NCBI GenBank assembly: GCA_946807835.1
Contig: CAMPEX010000001.1
Location: forward strand, 2,185,001-2,249,000
Source of the DNA: Ailanthus altissimus
Taxonomy: Eukaryota > Streptophyta > Magnoliopsida > Sapindales > Simaroubaceae
Direction: 5' to 3'
DNA: 64,000 bases
Under the pieces are notes generated by a model. The model saw only the letters and a list, made by a program, of their open reading frames with translations. It did no database searches and was not told the DNA's origin. Of the stretch, positions 48,825-59,212 are shown piece after piece; position 1 is the stretch's first letter; every line of letters begins with the position of its first letter. The position numbers were made by a program, and so were the translations under genes.

Positions 48825-50508
48825 TGAAGGAAAGGTGTAAGAATGATAGAAAATGTTAAAAAATAGATATACATGTTGGTATAGAACATGGTTTTAGGAG
48901 ATGGGTGCACATTGGAAGCATTTTGATGAAATAGGAAACATACCTTGAGTCCAAGCTTGCGTTGATGGTTGAGTTGTACTTGAAAAATACCAAGACTCCA
49001 AAGTGAGCACCACCATTGAGTGAGGGATGTGCTTGGCCTTACCTTAGAGAGAAATAAAAGCCATTTTTTGTGTTTTCCTTCCTAGGAATGTTTTTTCTTC
49101 ACTTTAACATAAGCTTTAGGTTAGTTTATATACTAACTAACCTTTTACAAATTACAAATTTTGCACAAGAATTTCACAAATTCTTTTATCGTACTTGGGG
49201 TCTTAAATCCCTTGGCCCAAATACAATTTCATTGTCCATAGCCCATTTGACTCTATTAGTTCACTTAAAGTCTATTAATGTAATTTTAGCCTTAAACTAT
49301 TTAAAAGCCTTTTAAAGCCCACTATATAATTATCTTAACATATTAAGATATTAATAATTAATCTAATTAATTATTTTCTAAATATTTTAACTCTTCAAAT
49401 ATATTTCTGGATTATATTCGTGTAACCTTTTATGCGGAAATACGATTATTATCCTCAAAAAGTGCTAACCATTTCTAAATAATCAGCTCTTTCTCTTTAA
49501 CATATCTCAACACCAAAGGTATATGGTGTGATCTCTGGGACTATTGTGTGTTAGCTGTGAGTCAAATTCGGACGGATCTAAAATGCCCAACAACTATAGG
49601 ATACATCTAGCAATATTCTATAGTCCATAACCACAATGGCTTGATAACTCGTTGAAAATTTTGTTCCTGGTCATATTTGCCATGTCGGTAATATCTCTCT
49701 ATTGTCTAATCCTAATTGATTCTAGATTCACAAAATGTCAAAATCGCTAACTGGATACTTTTCAGAATCATCGATAGATATGTGCAAAACTTTGTCATTA
49801 TGAATTCTTCGTAGACATTTCATTTACTCTGGCCAGAGATTTAATTTTTTGATATTTATCGACGTTCCTTTAGGAGTTAAAATCCTAGATTGAGTCAACG
49901 GTAACTCCCATCCTTTATACTCGAGCCAACGATAACTCTCATCATTTATACTCAAGCCAACGGTTCTCATCTTGACAACCGACCGTTTCTGCAAACGAAC
50001 AATGAATGACCACCTAGGCTTTTTGTTCAAAGTATGACTAGCTCCGTCCATATACACCATATGAAATGTACACATCCAAACTGTTATGATCACGATGTCT
50101 TAGGTCGATGGACTACATCGTACACTAATATGACTAAACGATGAATCTTTGCTATATGCAATACCATGTGATTCATTGTTTGATGGTTACATTCGATAAT
50201 TAGTCTCTAACCAATAGTCCACACTAATGCCCTAGTGACATCACCATTATGTCATCCAAATTCATATCATCTCATAATATCCTTTTCGGAAGTATTCGGT
50301 GTGCTTACTATGCAATATTATTGTTCGAATAATACTGCTTCCGTAGGGAACAAGTTTGAGAATTCTATCTAACCTTTAAATGAATTATCTGGACATTCAT
50401 ATGCATACTTTATTTAAATGCATGACTGAATAAAGGAAATAACTTATACATATAAATAAAGAACTCTTTCTTTTACTAAATAATTATTCATTGATTACAT
50501 AATATTAT
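48825..50508 (-). repeat. Main LTR of copia copy D
   Basis: The left terminus TG at 48825 sits 2 nt from the primer-binding site. Its right third matches the 42322-42730 LTR piece. The true right terminus is gone: about 75 bp that would hold the LTR start and polypurine tract are deleted at 50508, so RNase H sequence follows directly. The ORF at 50093-49824 has no domain. Confidence 0.8.
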
Positions 50509-50957
50509 TTCAACTAATACCCATCTTCTCAAGATGCAGGTCTAGCTGTTTCTATATCATTGCTTTAGTAAGGAGATCGACTACGTTCTCCTTCAAAGAG
50601 ACCTTCTAAATCTATATCTCTCCAACTTTAATGATCTCTATAAGAATGTGATATTTGTGCTAAACAAGCCCAAACCTTTTGTGGGATCTTGGTTCCTTAG
50701 CATGTGCAATAGCCTAGTATGTCATAGAACCCTATTATTGGTTAACACCCATTCAAAATCACTCCTAATTCAGATACAAGCTTTCTCATCCAAATGATCT
50801 CTTTTGCTACTGCTGAAGTAGCAATATATTCAGCTTCAATAATGGAGTCTACTGAACAAGCCCAAACCTTTTGCTGCTGCTGAAGCAGGAATATATTCAG
50901 CTTCAGTAATAGAGTCTGCTGTAGGCGACTGCTTGGAACTCTTCCAGCTTACAACAC
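50509..50957 (-). pseudogene. Second copia RNase H fragment, internally duplicated
   Basis: Homologous to 42775-43150. The minus strand contains the TEAEYIAA-type region and the AQAKEPRS-type region in degenerate form. A 61-bp segment is repeated: 'cagcttcaataatggagtct' at about 50833 and 'cagcttcagtaatagagtct' at about 50895, each preceded by a GCTACTGCTGAAG or GCTGCTGCTGAAG block. It belongs to an upstream head-to-tail element otherwise deleted. Confidence 0.75.
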
Positions 50958-51075
50958 CTTTACTACATATGTGAATAAAGAACTCTTTCTTTTACTAAAT
51001 AATTATTTCATTGATTACATAATATTATATCTCTGAAACCGACAACACGAATGGTTTCTAAGGCTTACACCAACA
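50958..51075 (-). repeat. Outermost LTR start remnant of the copia D complex
   Basis: 118 bp matching 42617-42730, ending ...TTACACCAACA at 51075; on the minus strand the canonical TGTTGGTGTAAG terminus. Tat RNase H sequence begins at 51076. Confidence 0.85.
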
Positions 51076-51658
51076 GAGATCATATGGCTGCATACCTATA
51101 CGTAGTTTAGATAATAAAGAAGTAATTCAAGGAAGTAGTTATTGAACAAATACTGGAGAAGAAAATCACAAAGTAGACATCCTAGCACAAATAACTACAA
51201 TAGAAGAATCCTATATACTACAATATGTTATCCTCGAATTTATTTCATGCTAGAAGAATCCTACAAGGTAGATGAACCCCATCTGTTATTACATCGAAAG
51301 AGAGTTCTACCATCAAATAAATAAGAAGCAAGATAGATAAAGTATCGAGCAAATTGATAGACCATCATTGATGCCATCCTTTATTGAAGATGGTAGTTTT
51401 ACCCTTACATAAAATGCCAGATACTAAAAAAAGCTGATATGTGCTCCAAGAGATACTTGAAGGTGTCTAAAACCATTCCAGAGCTTAAACCCTCTTATAA
51501 AGCCTTTAGAATAGAGTATTAGCAGCCCACCACATTTGATGATGCTAAAGAGCTCATTAAAAATGTGATACATGCTAAAAGTATGCTAACAACAACAATA
51601 CTTCATTAGAGAATCTAAAGACAATAAATAATCCCTAGTCATTCGCATAGTGGGGTTT
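51076..51658 (+). pseudogene. Tat RNase H end and integrase amino-terminal part
   Basis: 51076-51200 reads MAAYL then IEQILE and ENHKVDILAQ, the usual end of the Tat RNase H. 51200-51330 continues the RNase H-integrase linker. 51360-51450 retains the SWM-P-I...EDG-type region. 51640-51658 ends in the tryptophan-glycine motif that precedes the integrase catalytic core, where the solo LTR enters. Stops are frequent. Confidence 0.65.
51654..51658. other. Left target-site duplication GGTTT
   Basis: GGTTT here and at 53049-53053 flank the solo LTR exactly, the 5-bp signature of Ty3/gypsy integration. Confidence 0.85.
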
Positions 51659-53048
51659 TGATAAGGCGTAATTGTACAAACTATTTTATCTTCCTAACTT
51701 GATATTTGTTCAATTTATCTCAATAATTGGGCTATTTATGCGTATTAATGTTATTTTATAGGTTGAAGCATTATCGGAGCAAAAATACCGGAAAACGGAC
51801 GCAAATCGGAGCATTAGAGATAAAAATACGAATGGGGCACTGCTTGCTACAGCAACACTGTAGCTACAGTGCATTACTACAGTACCACTGTAGCAACAGT
51901 GCAGCGCCGCAGCGCTGGATTTCATTGCCGCGGCACCGATTGCAGAAACTGAGCGCCGCAGCGCCAAATCACAGCGCCGCGGCGCCGGAACCTGGGCAAC
52001 AAGTTTTGACAGGTTCCTGAAAATCAGGAAACCCAAAAGCAACTCAAAATACGCCCTAATTCCGTGCTCTTACCTATTTAATGGCTCAAAACTTACATTT
52101 TGTGAGAGGACTCCAGCTGGGACAGCAGCTGGAAACACAAAGAAACACCTAACTTCTAAGTTTGAAGAAATCAAAGAGGAGGGAAGCAAGCTTCAACAAC
52201 AAAGGCATTTGACAGGGATGTCTTCTTTGCTTTGATTCTTTACTTGTTGTAAGATGTTTAGTTTACATGTATTGATGGAATTAGCTTCAAGATTGTGTAG
52301 TTTAATGATGAGCTAATTTCGTTCATCTAGGATTACATCCTTGAACTCATTATGTGATTGATTTTAGTTCTCTCTTTTATGGTATTAATTCAGCTTTTGA
52401 TATATTCATTGTGTTTGTGCTTAATGCTATTTGATTACTTGGCCAGTGGTTAAATTGATCTAGAAATGCTTAAATAAACTTGACAAAGGCATTTAGGTAT
52501 TTAGTCTTAAGCATATTGATGCATGATCATAGTGTAGTACACTTGAGTTTCATATGAGATAGACATATACTCATAAGGCATGTATGGCTCATAAAACTTG
52601 TGCTTAATGAATTTTGTTCAATTTATTTATCATAGACATATAGATATTTGATTGGATGGAATAGATTCACTTGACCTGCAAAAGAGGCTTGTGATGTGTT
52701 AAGTGTTTTGGTCAATATATCAAGTTGAGAACTAATAAACATCAAAGAGATTCTGCTGAATTTATTTGCATAATGGGGGATAGTTTGTAATCCTAGGATT
52801 TCTCATATTGAATATAATTTGTTGGTAATTTAGTTTATCACTTAGCATAATTAAGTTGTTCTTTTACTTGAGTAGTTTAATCATCATACATTAAATCATT
52901 TTCTGGATAATAGTAGAAAGACACCATTTCGGTACTTAAACTAGAAAAGATAAATCATTCTCTGTGGGATCGACACTTTTCTCATCATATATTACTTGTT
53001 GCGACAACGTGCACTTGCGCTAATTTGTGTTATAGAAAACACACAACA
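51659..53048 (+). mobile_element. Solo LTR, Athila-type, in Tat integrase
   Basis: 1390 bp with TG (TGATAAGG) and CA (CACACAACA) ends and a perfect GGTTT target duplication. The body resembles Athila-like LTRs: plant-type leader, and 'tctgtgggatcgacac' followed by 'ttacttgttgcgacaacgtg' near the right end, a layout shared with the next solo LTR. 51838-51995 is unusually GC-rich with short inverted repeats. Orientation is inferred from that right-end signature. No internal region remains, so it formed by LTR-LTR recombination. Opposed ORFs of 97 and 110 codons at 51710-52042 are by-products of the GC-rich tract. Confidence 0.88.
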
Positions 53049-53053
53049 GGTTT
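53049..53053. other. Right target-site duplication GGTTT
   Basis: Partner of 51654-51658. With one copy removed, the Tat integrase reading frame continues across the insertion point. Confidence 0.85.
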
Positions 53054-53462
53054 TCACTTGATCGGTCCATTATCTCATAGAAAAGGGTCAGCTAAGTATG
53101 CCGTCGTTGTAGTGGATTACTTTACCAAATAGAAAGAGGCTGAGCCCTTGGCAAATATTACAATAAAGAATACATAAGAATTTTTTTGGAAAATAGTTTA
53201 TAGATTCAAAATATCCAACATTATTATCAATGACTATGGCAAATAGTTCAATAGTGAGGAATTCAAAGATGTTTTCTCACAGCTTAAAGTTTAACAACTA
53301 TTCACCTCACCTACCCATCCTAAGATCAACAGATAGGTGGAGTCTTCCAATAAACTTGTCAAAAAAATTGTTCAAGAATAAATTAACTAAGAAGAAAGGA
53401 GCCTGGGTCAAGAAGCTACCCAAGGTCTTATCGGTTGTGCAGTTGTAATCCCAGTGGAGTAA
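53054..53462 (+). pseudogene. Tat integrase catalytic core
   Basis: Starts with LIGPLSHRKGSAKYAVVVVD then YFTK, where the first catalytic aspartate is present. FFWKIVYRFKISNIIINDYG holds the second aspartate; VESSNKLVKKIVQE holds the glutamate. GAWVKKLPKVLSVV and VVIPVE follow. All three D-D-E residues are therefore visible, though TAG or TAA codons interrupt the frame several times and about 60-80 bp before VVIPVE appear lost. The ORF at 53230-53448 is mostly out of frame with the domain. Confidence 0.8.
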
Positions 53463-54655
53463 GAGTGCCTAATAAGCACATTTTATATATAATATTTTAT
53501 TCCTCATAATTTGATATTTGCTTATTTTGAATGTGAATGTGAATATATATCTCTTCGTGCCTTTATTGTTATTTTGTAGGTTTCAACTAAATAGTGGAAA
53601 AAGAGGGGCAAAATAGACATTTTATAGTACTATTCAAGAGGGGCCAAGTCATAGACTTGACAGTGCCACTAGCATGCAAAATCCTTTTTGAAGTCCATGC
53701 CTTAATTTTGAAGCCTATTCTTTTAAGCCTATAAAAAGAAGATCAAAAGCCTCAATTAGGTAGGAGGAGAGAGCACAAAATTAAAGGGAGAAATAGAGGA
53801 TTTTAGAGAAAGAAAGATATTTGGAAGCTTGAATTCTTAATGATTGAAGTCTCTAAAGAGACATCTCAACCTAGCTTTCTCTTTTTCCTTTCTTGTTTAC
53901 TTTGATTTAGAGTTTATAATTATAGATTGTGTTGCTTTAAATATGTTTACTCTTGTAAATTTCTAGATTATTATGAATTTGTGCTTAAACATAGTATGCT
54001 AAAACTCTTGTTCTAGGGACTTGATATAGCTATACAATATACCATATTTGAATATTTTTAGTTGATTAATAACTACTTCTTATGTTATTCTTTTTTTCTT
54101 TTCTGGAATTATTGCTTCTAATTTGATTGAAAAATTAATTAAATGATCTAGACTTATGGGTTGTATGGTTAAGAAAGATCAACCCGTTTGTTGGACTTAA
54201 AAAGCATGATCTCGGTTTTTGTTAATTTGAGAATCTAGTAAACTTTGGTAATTACTTAACGGTTGCTTAATGAATATGTGGATAACTGAGTTAGATAATC
54301 AACTTGGATATGTATGCATAACATATCATTTAACGCTTAGGAGAGGTAATGAGTTGTTAATCACTAAGCAAGAAGAACATGAAAAATGTTGAGTGAAATC
54401 AAGACCCTAGACTCTTTATTCCCAGATTTCTCACCTCCTTAAATTGTTGAATTTTTTATTAAGTGTCTTTAATTTTTTTAATCAACCTAGAATTAAAATT
54501 AGCCTATATAAAATTAGGATATTTACAATATAGTAATTAGCATTAATTTAGAAGATCATTTCTTGTGGGAATAATATTTCTCATCACTTTATTACTTGTT
54601 CACGATCCATACACTTTCAGTTAATATATTGTGAAACTAATTGTGCCTATTCAAC
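53463..54655 (+). mobile_element. Second solo LTR, Athila-like, in Tat integrase tail
   Basis: Non-coding DNA of about 1.19 kb between two integrase pieces. It probably begins near TGCCTAATAAGCAC (53467) and ends near CTATTCAACA (54651). Its right part, 'cttgtgggaataatatttct' then 'tcatcactttattacttgtt', parallels the end of the solo LTR at 51659-53048, so both belong to related families. I could not find a matching target duplication, and the exact ends are uncertain. Confidence 0.6.
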
Positions 54656-54659
54656 ATTT

Positions 54660-54965
54660 TTACAGGGAAAAGAATGAAGAGCTTATAAGAGGGAAGTTGA
54701 ACCTAGTCAAATAGAAAAAGGGATGCAGCTAAAATTTGAATAGGCATATCAACAAAAAGCGTTCGAGCTCGATAATTCTAAGAATGGGATTTGATCCTAA
54801 GAAAAGTCTTACCAAACACAAGGGATCCAATAGATGAGGCCCTTGGACCAAATTAGGAAGATCCTTATAAGATACTCAAGAGAGTTTGACCAGGTGCCTA
54901 CAAGCTCGAACACATTGATGAAAGAGTTGTCAGGTAGCCATGAAATACTTAACTCTTGAAAAAAT
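54660..54965 (+). pseudogene. Tat integrase carboxy-terminal part
   Basis: 54670-54715 reads KNEELIRGKLNLVK, the conserved stretch after the integrase core in Tat elements. 54840-54930 gives GPW-type, RKILIRYSREFDQVPTSSNT and YKLEHID in mixed frames, the GPY/F region. Frameshifted at least twice. It ends the recognisable polyprotein. Confidence 0.7.
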
Positions 54966-55143
54966 GTTATAGATAGATTTTATTGTATTATTAGTGTAGA
55001 TATATTAATAAAAATCCTTTTTTCTTGAGCATTCATGTTAAGAAGGTCCAGTCATGAATTGTACGTAAAAAATCCTACTTCTCATTCATATGATAAGCAA
55101 AAACAAACTTTTACTAGCAATGAGAAAAAGACAAAAAGAAAAG

Positions 55144-56493
55144 TTAAGAAGGTGGAGCTCGATCATCAAGAGCATTGGAGGCGTCATTTTCCTTAATCGT
55201 TTTCATCATTTGAGATGTGTAAGGCATCATCCATCAATAAAGGACTAACGTCATGGTAGTGTTCCTTAAAAAGGTTAACATAGTTCTTGAAACCCTTCAT
55301 GACATCAGAGGCAAAAGAGCACTTTTTAGCCTGATCGATCAGGTCTTCAAAGCCATGTTATCACGAGCTTTGACCTTCTCTACATGAAAACACATCCAAG
55401 CTGATTCCTCATTGAGGTACTTCATTAGATCTTTCAAAGAATCTATTTGGCCCTCCAAGTATTTAGTTTGTTCCTCTAGCTTAGAGACCTTGCTCTCTAT
55501 AACAGCTTCATCTTGACGAACCTTGCTCAAGTGTTAGAACTAAAACCTTACTCTCAGTTGTATTCACCTTAGCAGACATCTCCTTGAGTTTCTCTCTAAG
55601 GATTTTGCGTCTCTCTCCTTAAGTCGACATTGTTTATAACATAGCTAGATCCTTATTAAGGTAACCGAACAACATCAAGAATTGCCCCAAGAACAGCTCA
55701 TTGATAAAGCAATAGGCCATACACCGCTTGAAGAAATAAAAAGGAAAAATAAGCATCAACATACATAAAGGAGATAATTCAAAAAAAATATGACGAAGCA
55801 AGATTACCTCAAACGTGCATGTCATAGATATTTAAAAAGCAGAAAATGGATCCTAATCCCACAACTACTAAGCTTATGAAGATCTAATCAAACGTTCAAC
55901 TTCCCTAAATAAAGATGAAAATGACGATATCTGCCTCGATAGGCAACAGTAAAGGAGCCCAAAGTCATCGTTGGAAGATTCCCTATGAGCAGGTCATAAA
56001 TTACATCCCAGTCAACTGGCTCCTTGACCAGTAAGAGGCCTCCTAGGAGTTGTCCCTAAAGCTATTCGACCTTGGCCAGCAGAAGCGGACTGACTATGAC
56101 CAGGGGCAGCAGGATAGTCTGGACCAGGAGTAATAGGTCGACTACAACTAGCAACCGACGACTAGTCCTGCTGATCCTTACTAAAGACAGCACTTTTAGA
56201 CCCTCGAACAGAGGGATGATTAGAAGGAGAATCCTTATGGTGATTACGCTTACAACTATCACTATTACTGTATATTTGCCAAGAGAACAAGAATAGATAT
56301 CAATGTTCAAGATACTTAGGAGTCAAAGGGATAATACACACTCCCTTCCCAGAAACAATTCATCTTGAGAAGGAATGCCCCTACTATTTTTCCTCACTAG
56401 TGGAACTTCCTTACCATCCCTTGGTTTAGCTTTAACTGCTATTCTCACCTGACCCTTTGAACCACGGGGATCAATTTGATTCGAAGAAGACAT
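55144..56493 (-). pseudogene. Antisense ORF (aORF-like) of the Tat element, broken
   Basis: On the strand opposite to Tat pol, just downstream. The chosen start, ATG at 56493-56491, opens a 56-codon frame ending at 56323 (MSSSNQIDPRGSKGQVRIAV...ELFLGRECVLSL). Further pieces in shifting frames include DWDVIYDLLIGNLPTMTLGS (about 56010-55950), FTVAYRGRYRHFHLYLGKLN, a Lys/Glu-rich stretch at 55640-55540 and the coiled coil VSKLEEQTKYLEGQIDSLKD at about 55500-55400. It ends NDASNALDDRAPPS with a stop at 55144-55146. Some Tat elements carry an antisense ORF in this place, and position and coiled coil agree. The domain name is not certain; similarity to the putative gypsy-type transposase family is a guess. 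Confidence 0.55.
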
Positions 56494-57289
56494 AATTCTT
56501 CAAAAGAAACTAGAAGCTACCAAGAATGAAACTTAAGAGTCAAAAAGATCAAAACTCTCTACTTTTCAAACAATAAAGCTTCAGGTCAATTAAAATACAC
56601 ACAAAGCCAAAAGAGATTCCTAAAAGAATAATAGAAAAAAAAAAGAGAGCAAAGAAGAATTTCAGTCATAAAGAAAAACATTACTTGTGCTGGAAGATGA
56701 ACCGAGAAGATGAAGACTCAAGAAAAAAGGCTAGAAGAATGCAATTCTTTCTCTCTTAAAATGGAGCAAGAGTAAATGTAGATTATGAAAATTAAAAAAA
56801 TTATTGCCTTTAATATAAGGAGATATTTAGGCTTTAAAAGCCCAATCATAGATCAGATCTAAAAGTCCATGCTGCTGGAAGAATATGTCATTAGCTTTGG
56901 AAGAAGTATGAGTTTGACGTTTATCCATTATCTTGTGCACATAATAGTCAAAAATATTGAAAGAGAAATATTCAAATTAAGAGTCTATTACATCCTTTAT
57001 CAAAATAAAAAATACTTGTATTAGATTCGAGGACTAAATGTATACAGTAATAAGTAATGGCAACAGTGGCGTGTAAGTGTGAGTATTTTGAAATTATAAT
57101 TTGATGTGAACCATACTAAATTTGAATCGATTGATTATTGCATGCACTAATGGCATGCAGTAATTAAAGCCATTGATATTATTATATTGAGTTTGGTATT
57201 ATTATGTCAGAATGTATAATGAATATTGAAATATAAAACTGAAATTATAAAATCATTTTTATAAGTAAAGTATTGGGGTTCTTGGATTA
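56494..57289. other. AT-rich region without recognised gene
   Basis: Follows the aORF start and may include its 5' region and the Tat 3' untranslated region or LTR. I see no domain, no TG...CA terminus that can be paired, and no repeat unit. Confidence 0.4.
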
Positions 57290-58090
57290 CCTTAAATCTA
57301 TCATAAATCGGCAGGCACCGTATATTAGCATGCACTATAGATCAACATAACGGTGATCATTTAAAATCAACGCTGTGATCAATTTAGTTCATTAGAAATC
57401 ATGATCAGATTATGATTAAGTAACCAAATTATAAATAAGATAAAAAAAACAGTATAAAGAAAATAAAGATCATGATTATATAAGCATGGGAAAAATATGA
57501 TTAGATTTAAGATCAACTATAAATGATCATGTTCAATGCTTTTATCCTTAATGAGTATAAATAAAAAGCAAAATTATGTAAATCAAAAGCTGCATGGTCA
57601 ATAAATAGTAAAGGAAAAAAAAATTATTCTTACTCATAGTGTGATCCTTCATTGATCATATACAACAAACATGTTAGATAAAAAAATTGTGATCTGTCCA
57701 TGATGAGCATCAAATCGCAATTACATAATCATTTAGCAAATAAGATCTTGATAAATACAACGAAATTGGTTGATCGAACCATGATCATATGGTCTATCAT
57801 GATTCAATTTTGATTATGTGGTTTAGCTAAGGAAGTATAGTATTGATAAAAAGTGATGATTTGATCATGATGAAGATTATGATAAGGTCTTGATCCACTT
57901 TGTTGATCATGAAAATAAAATCTGTCATGATTTTTAGTATGTAATGATTTTAAATTAATTACATTTCAAATCAAACAAAAGAAATTTAGATGATACTCAT
58001 GACGGCCACAGACCGTCCGTTTGGATCACATTCATGACAGCCACACACCATCTGATCTTAAAATGATCACACATCCAACCAAAAAAATTC
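57290..58090. repeat. GATC-rich degenerate repeat, left block
   Basis: Dense in palindromic TGATCA, ATCATGAT and near matches: 57350, 57398, 57468, 57527, 57652, 57781 and 57860 among others. 57845-57900 reads 'gtgatgatttgatcatgatg' then 'aagattatgataaggtcttg', which recurs at 60050 and 60150. No coding sequence. Confidence 0.6.
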
Positions 58091-58094
58091 ATAT

Positions 58095-58096
<2 letters not shown>

Positions 58097-58126
<30 letters not shown>
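58097..58126. repeat. (TA)n microsatellite
   Basis: About 15 TA dinucleotides. Confidence 0.95.
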
Positions 58127-58128
<2 letters not shown>

Positions 58129-58648
58129 ATTTTATGTACAAATGATGAAGATTAAATGTAGGAACGATTTTAAAATTTTTTATATCTATTTTAATTTAGT
58201 AACAAGATGGTATAAGAAAAATACCTTAATTACGAATTTTTACGAATGTTTTCTGTTAATACTTGTAAATCTTTTACGTTATATCTCCCACTAATGGACT
58301 ACTCATATGAGTGAGTTGATAAATTGCAAAAGATTTAATTCCGTGTTCTTAATTTTTCTCTCTAGAAAAATTTAGCCCAAAAGAAGTACTAATGAAGAAT
58401 ACGTAAAAGTGATTCTAAAATATTCTTTTTATAGTACAAGAACCCTTATGTTATCTAAACTCTTAATCTTAATAGGATTAAGATAAAATAATATATTTAT
58501 ATTATTTAAATATAAATAATTAAAAGGATAAATATAATATCTAATATTATCTTTAATTAAATAATTTAGATAATTTACAATTATTTAATTATTTTAATTT
58601 AAATAAATAATCTAATTATTTATTTAATTTTATAACTATTATGGATTA

Positions 58649-58806
58649 GGCCAGTAATTGATTGAGCTCAATAAGTTTAATCAAATTAAACATAGGCCAG
58701 TCAAATTAATTAATTAATTAGTCCTAATAAGTTTAATCAAATTAAACTTAGGTCAGTCAAATTAATTAATTAATTGGTCCTAATAAGTTTAATCAAATTA
58801 AACTTA
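58649..58806. repeat. 56-bp tandem repeat within the solo copia LTR
   Basis: Three units beginning GGCCAG or GGTCAG at 58649 (shorter, 46 bp), 58695 and 58751, each ending 'aataagtttaatcaaatta' then AACTTA or AACATA. A partial fourth starts at 58807. Confidence 0.9.
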
Positions 58807-59186
58807 GGCCAATTAATATTTTAGATCTAACAATTAATTCAACAGTCAATTTTAATGTTTATGGAGCCAGCATGGAGACTTGATAGACCTATAAAATTAA
58901 TCTCCAATAAATTAAATTATTTGATTAAATTCTTTAATCAATATGATTTTATTTATTAACTTTATATTACTCCACTAAAAATATAAACTTGAACTCTTAA
59001 TTTTACAGATAAATTATAAAATAGAAAACTGTCTTTGTCCATTTAATAATCATTTCATATAGATCAATCCTCCACAAGTGTTCATAATTAGAGTTAGGTT
59101 GAGTTTCCGTTAACCTCTCTAATTATATTTTTATCTTTGATCCACATTGATCCTCTTTTGAACATTTAATTTGTGAAATTTACAAA

Positions 59187-59212
59187 TATATATATATATA
59201 TATATATATATT
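59187..59212. repeat. (AT)n microsatellite
   Basis: About 13 AT dinucleotides inside the solo LTR. Confidence 0.95.

Larger units (their letters stand above)
42322..51075 (-). mobile_element. Ty1/copia complex with three LTR remnants (copy D)
   Basis: Minus-strand order: LTR start piece (51075-50958), RNase H fragment (50957-50509), nearly complete LTR (50508-48825), primer-binding site, leader, gag, protease, integrase, reverse transcriptase, RNase H, polypurine tract, 3' LTR piece (42730-42322). The outer right end is ...ACCAACA at 51075, next to Tat RNase H; the left LTR is cut at about 42322, also next to Tat RNase H. The extra RNase H plus LTR piece on the right is best explained as a head-to-tail pair of elements sharing an LTR, the upstream one almost wholly deleted. 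No target duplication can be scored. Confidence 0.82.
38952..54965 (+). mobile_element. Tat-lineage Ty3/gypsy polyprotein region, split by four insertions
   Basis: Plus-strand domains in order: protease (38952-39189), protease-RT linker (40368-40560), reverse transcriptase (40570-41600), RNase H (41600-42321, resuming 51076), integrase (about 51330-51658, 53054-53462, 54660-54965). Residue patterns such as CTKESFPLPTINQLMDST and RGIEANLKKV, and the antisense ORF downstream, point to Tat rather than Athila or chromovirus. Each interruption has its own entry. Gag and both LTRs were not found; the 5' side is cut at copia copy C. Confidence 0.85.

Noticed and set aside
51710..52042. Opposed ORFs of 110 and 97 codons
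   Set aside because: Both lie in the solo LTR over its GC-rich inverted-repeat tract, where stop codons are rare on both strands; no domain.
55825..56310. Plus/minus ORF pair of 74 and 82 codons near 56062-56310
   Set aside because: Leu/Val/Ile-rich and Arg/Thr-rich products of opposite frames over the aORF remnant; not in the frame that carries recognisable aORF sequence.
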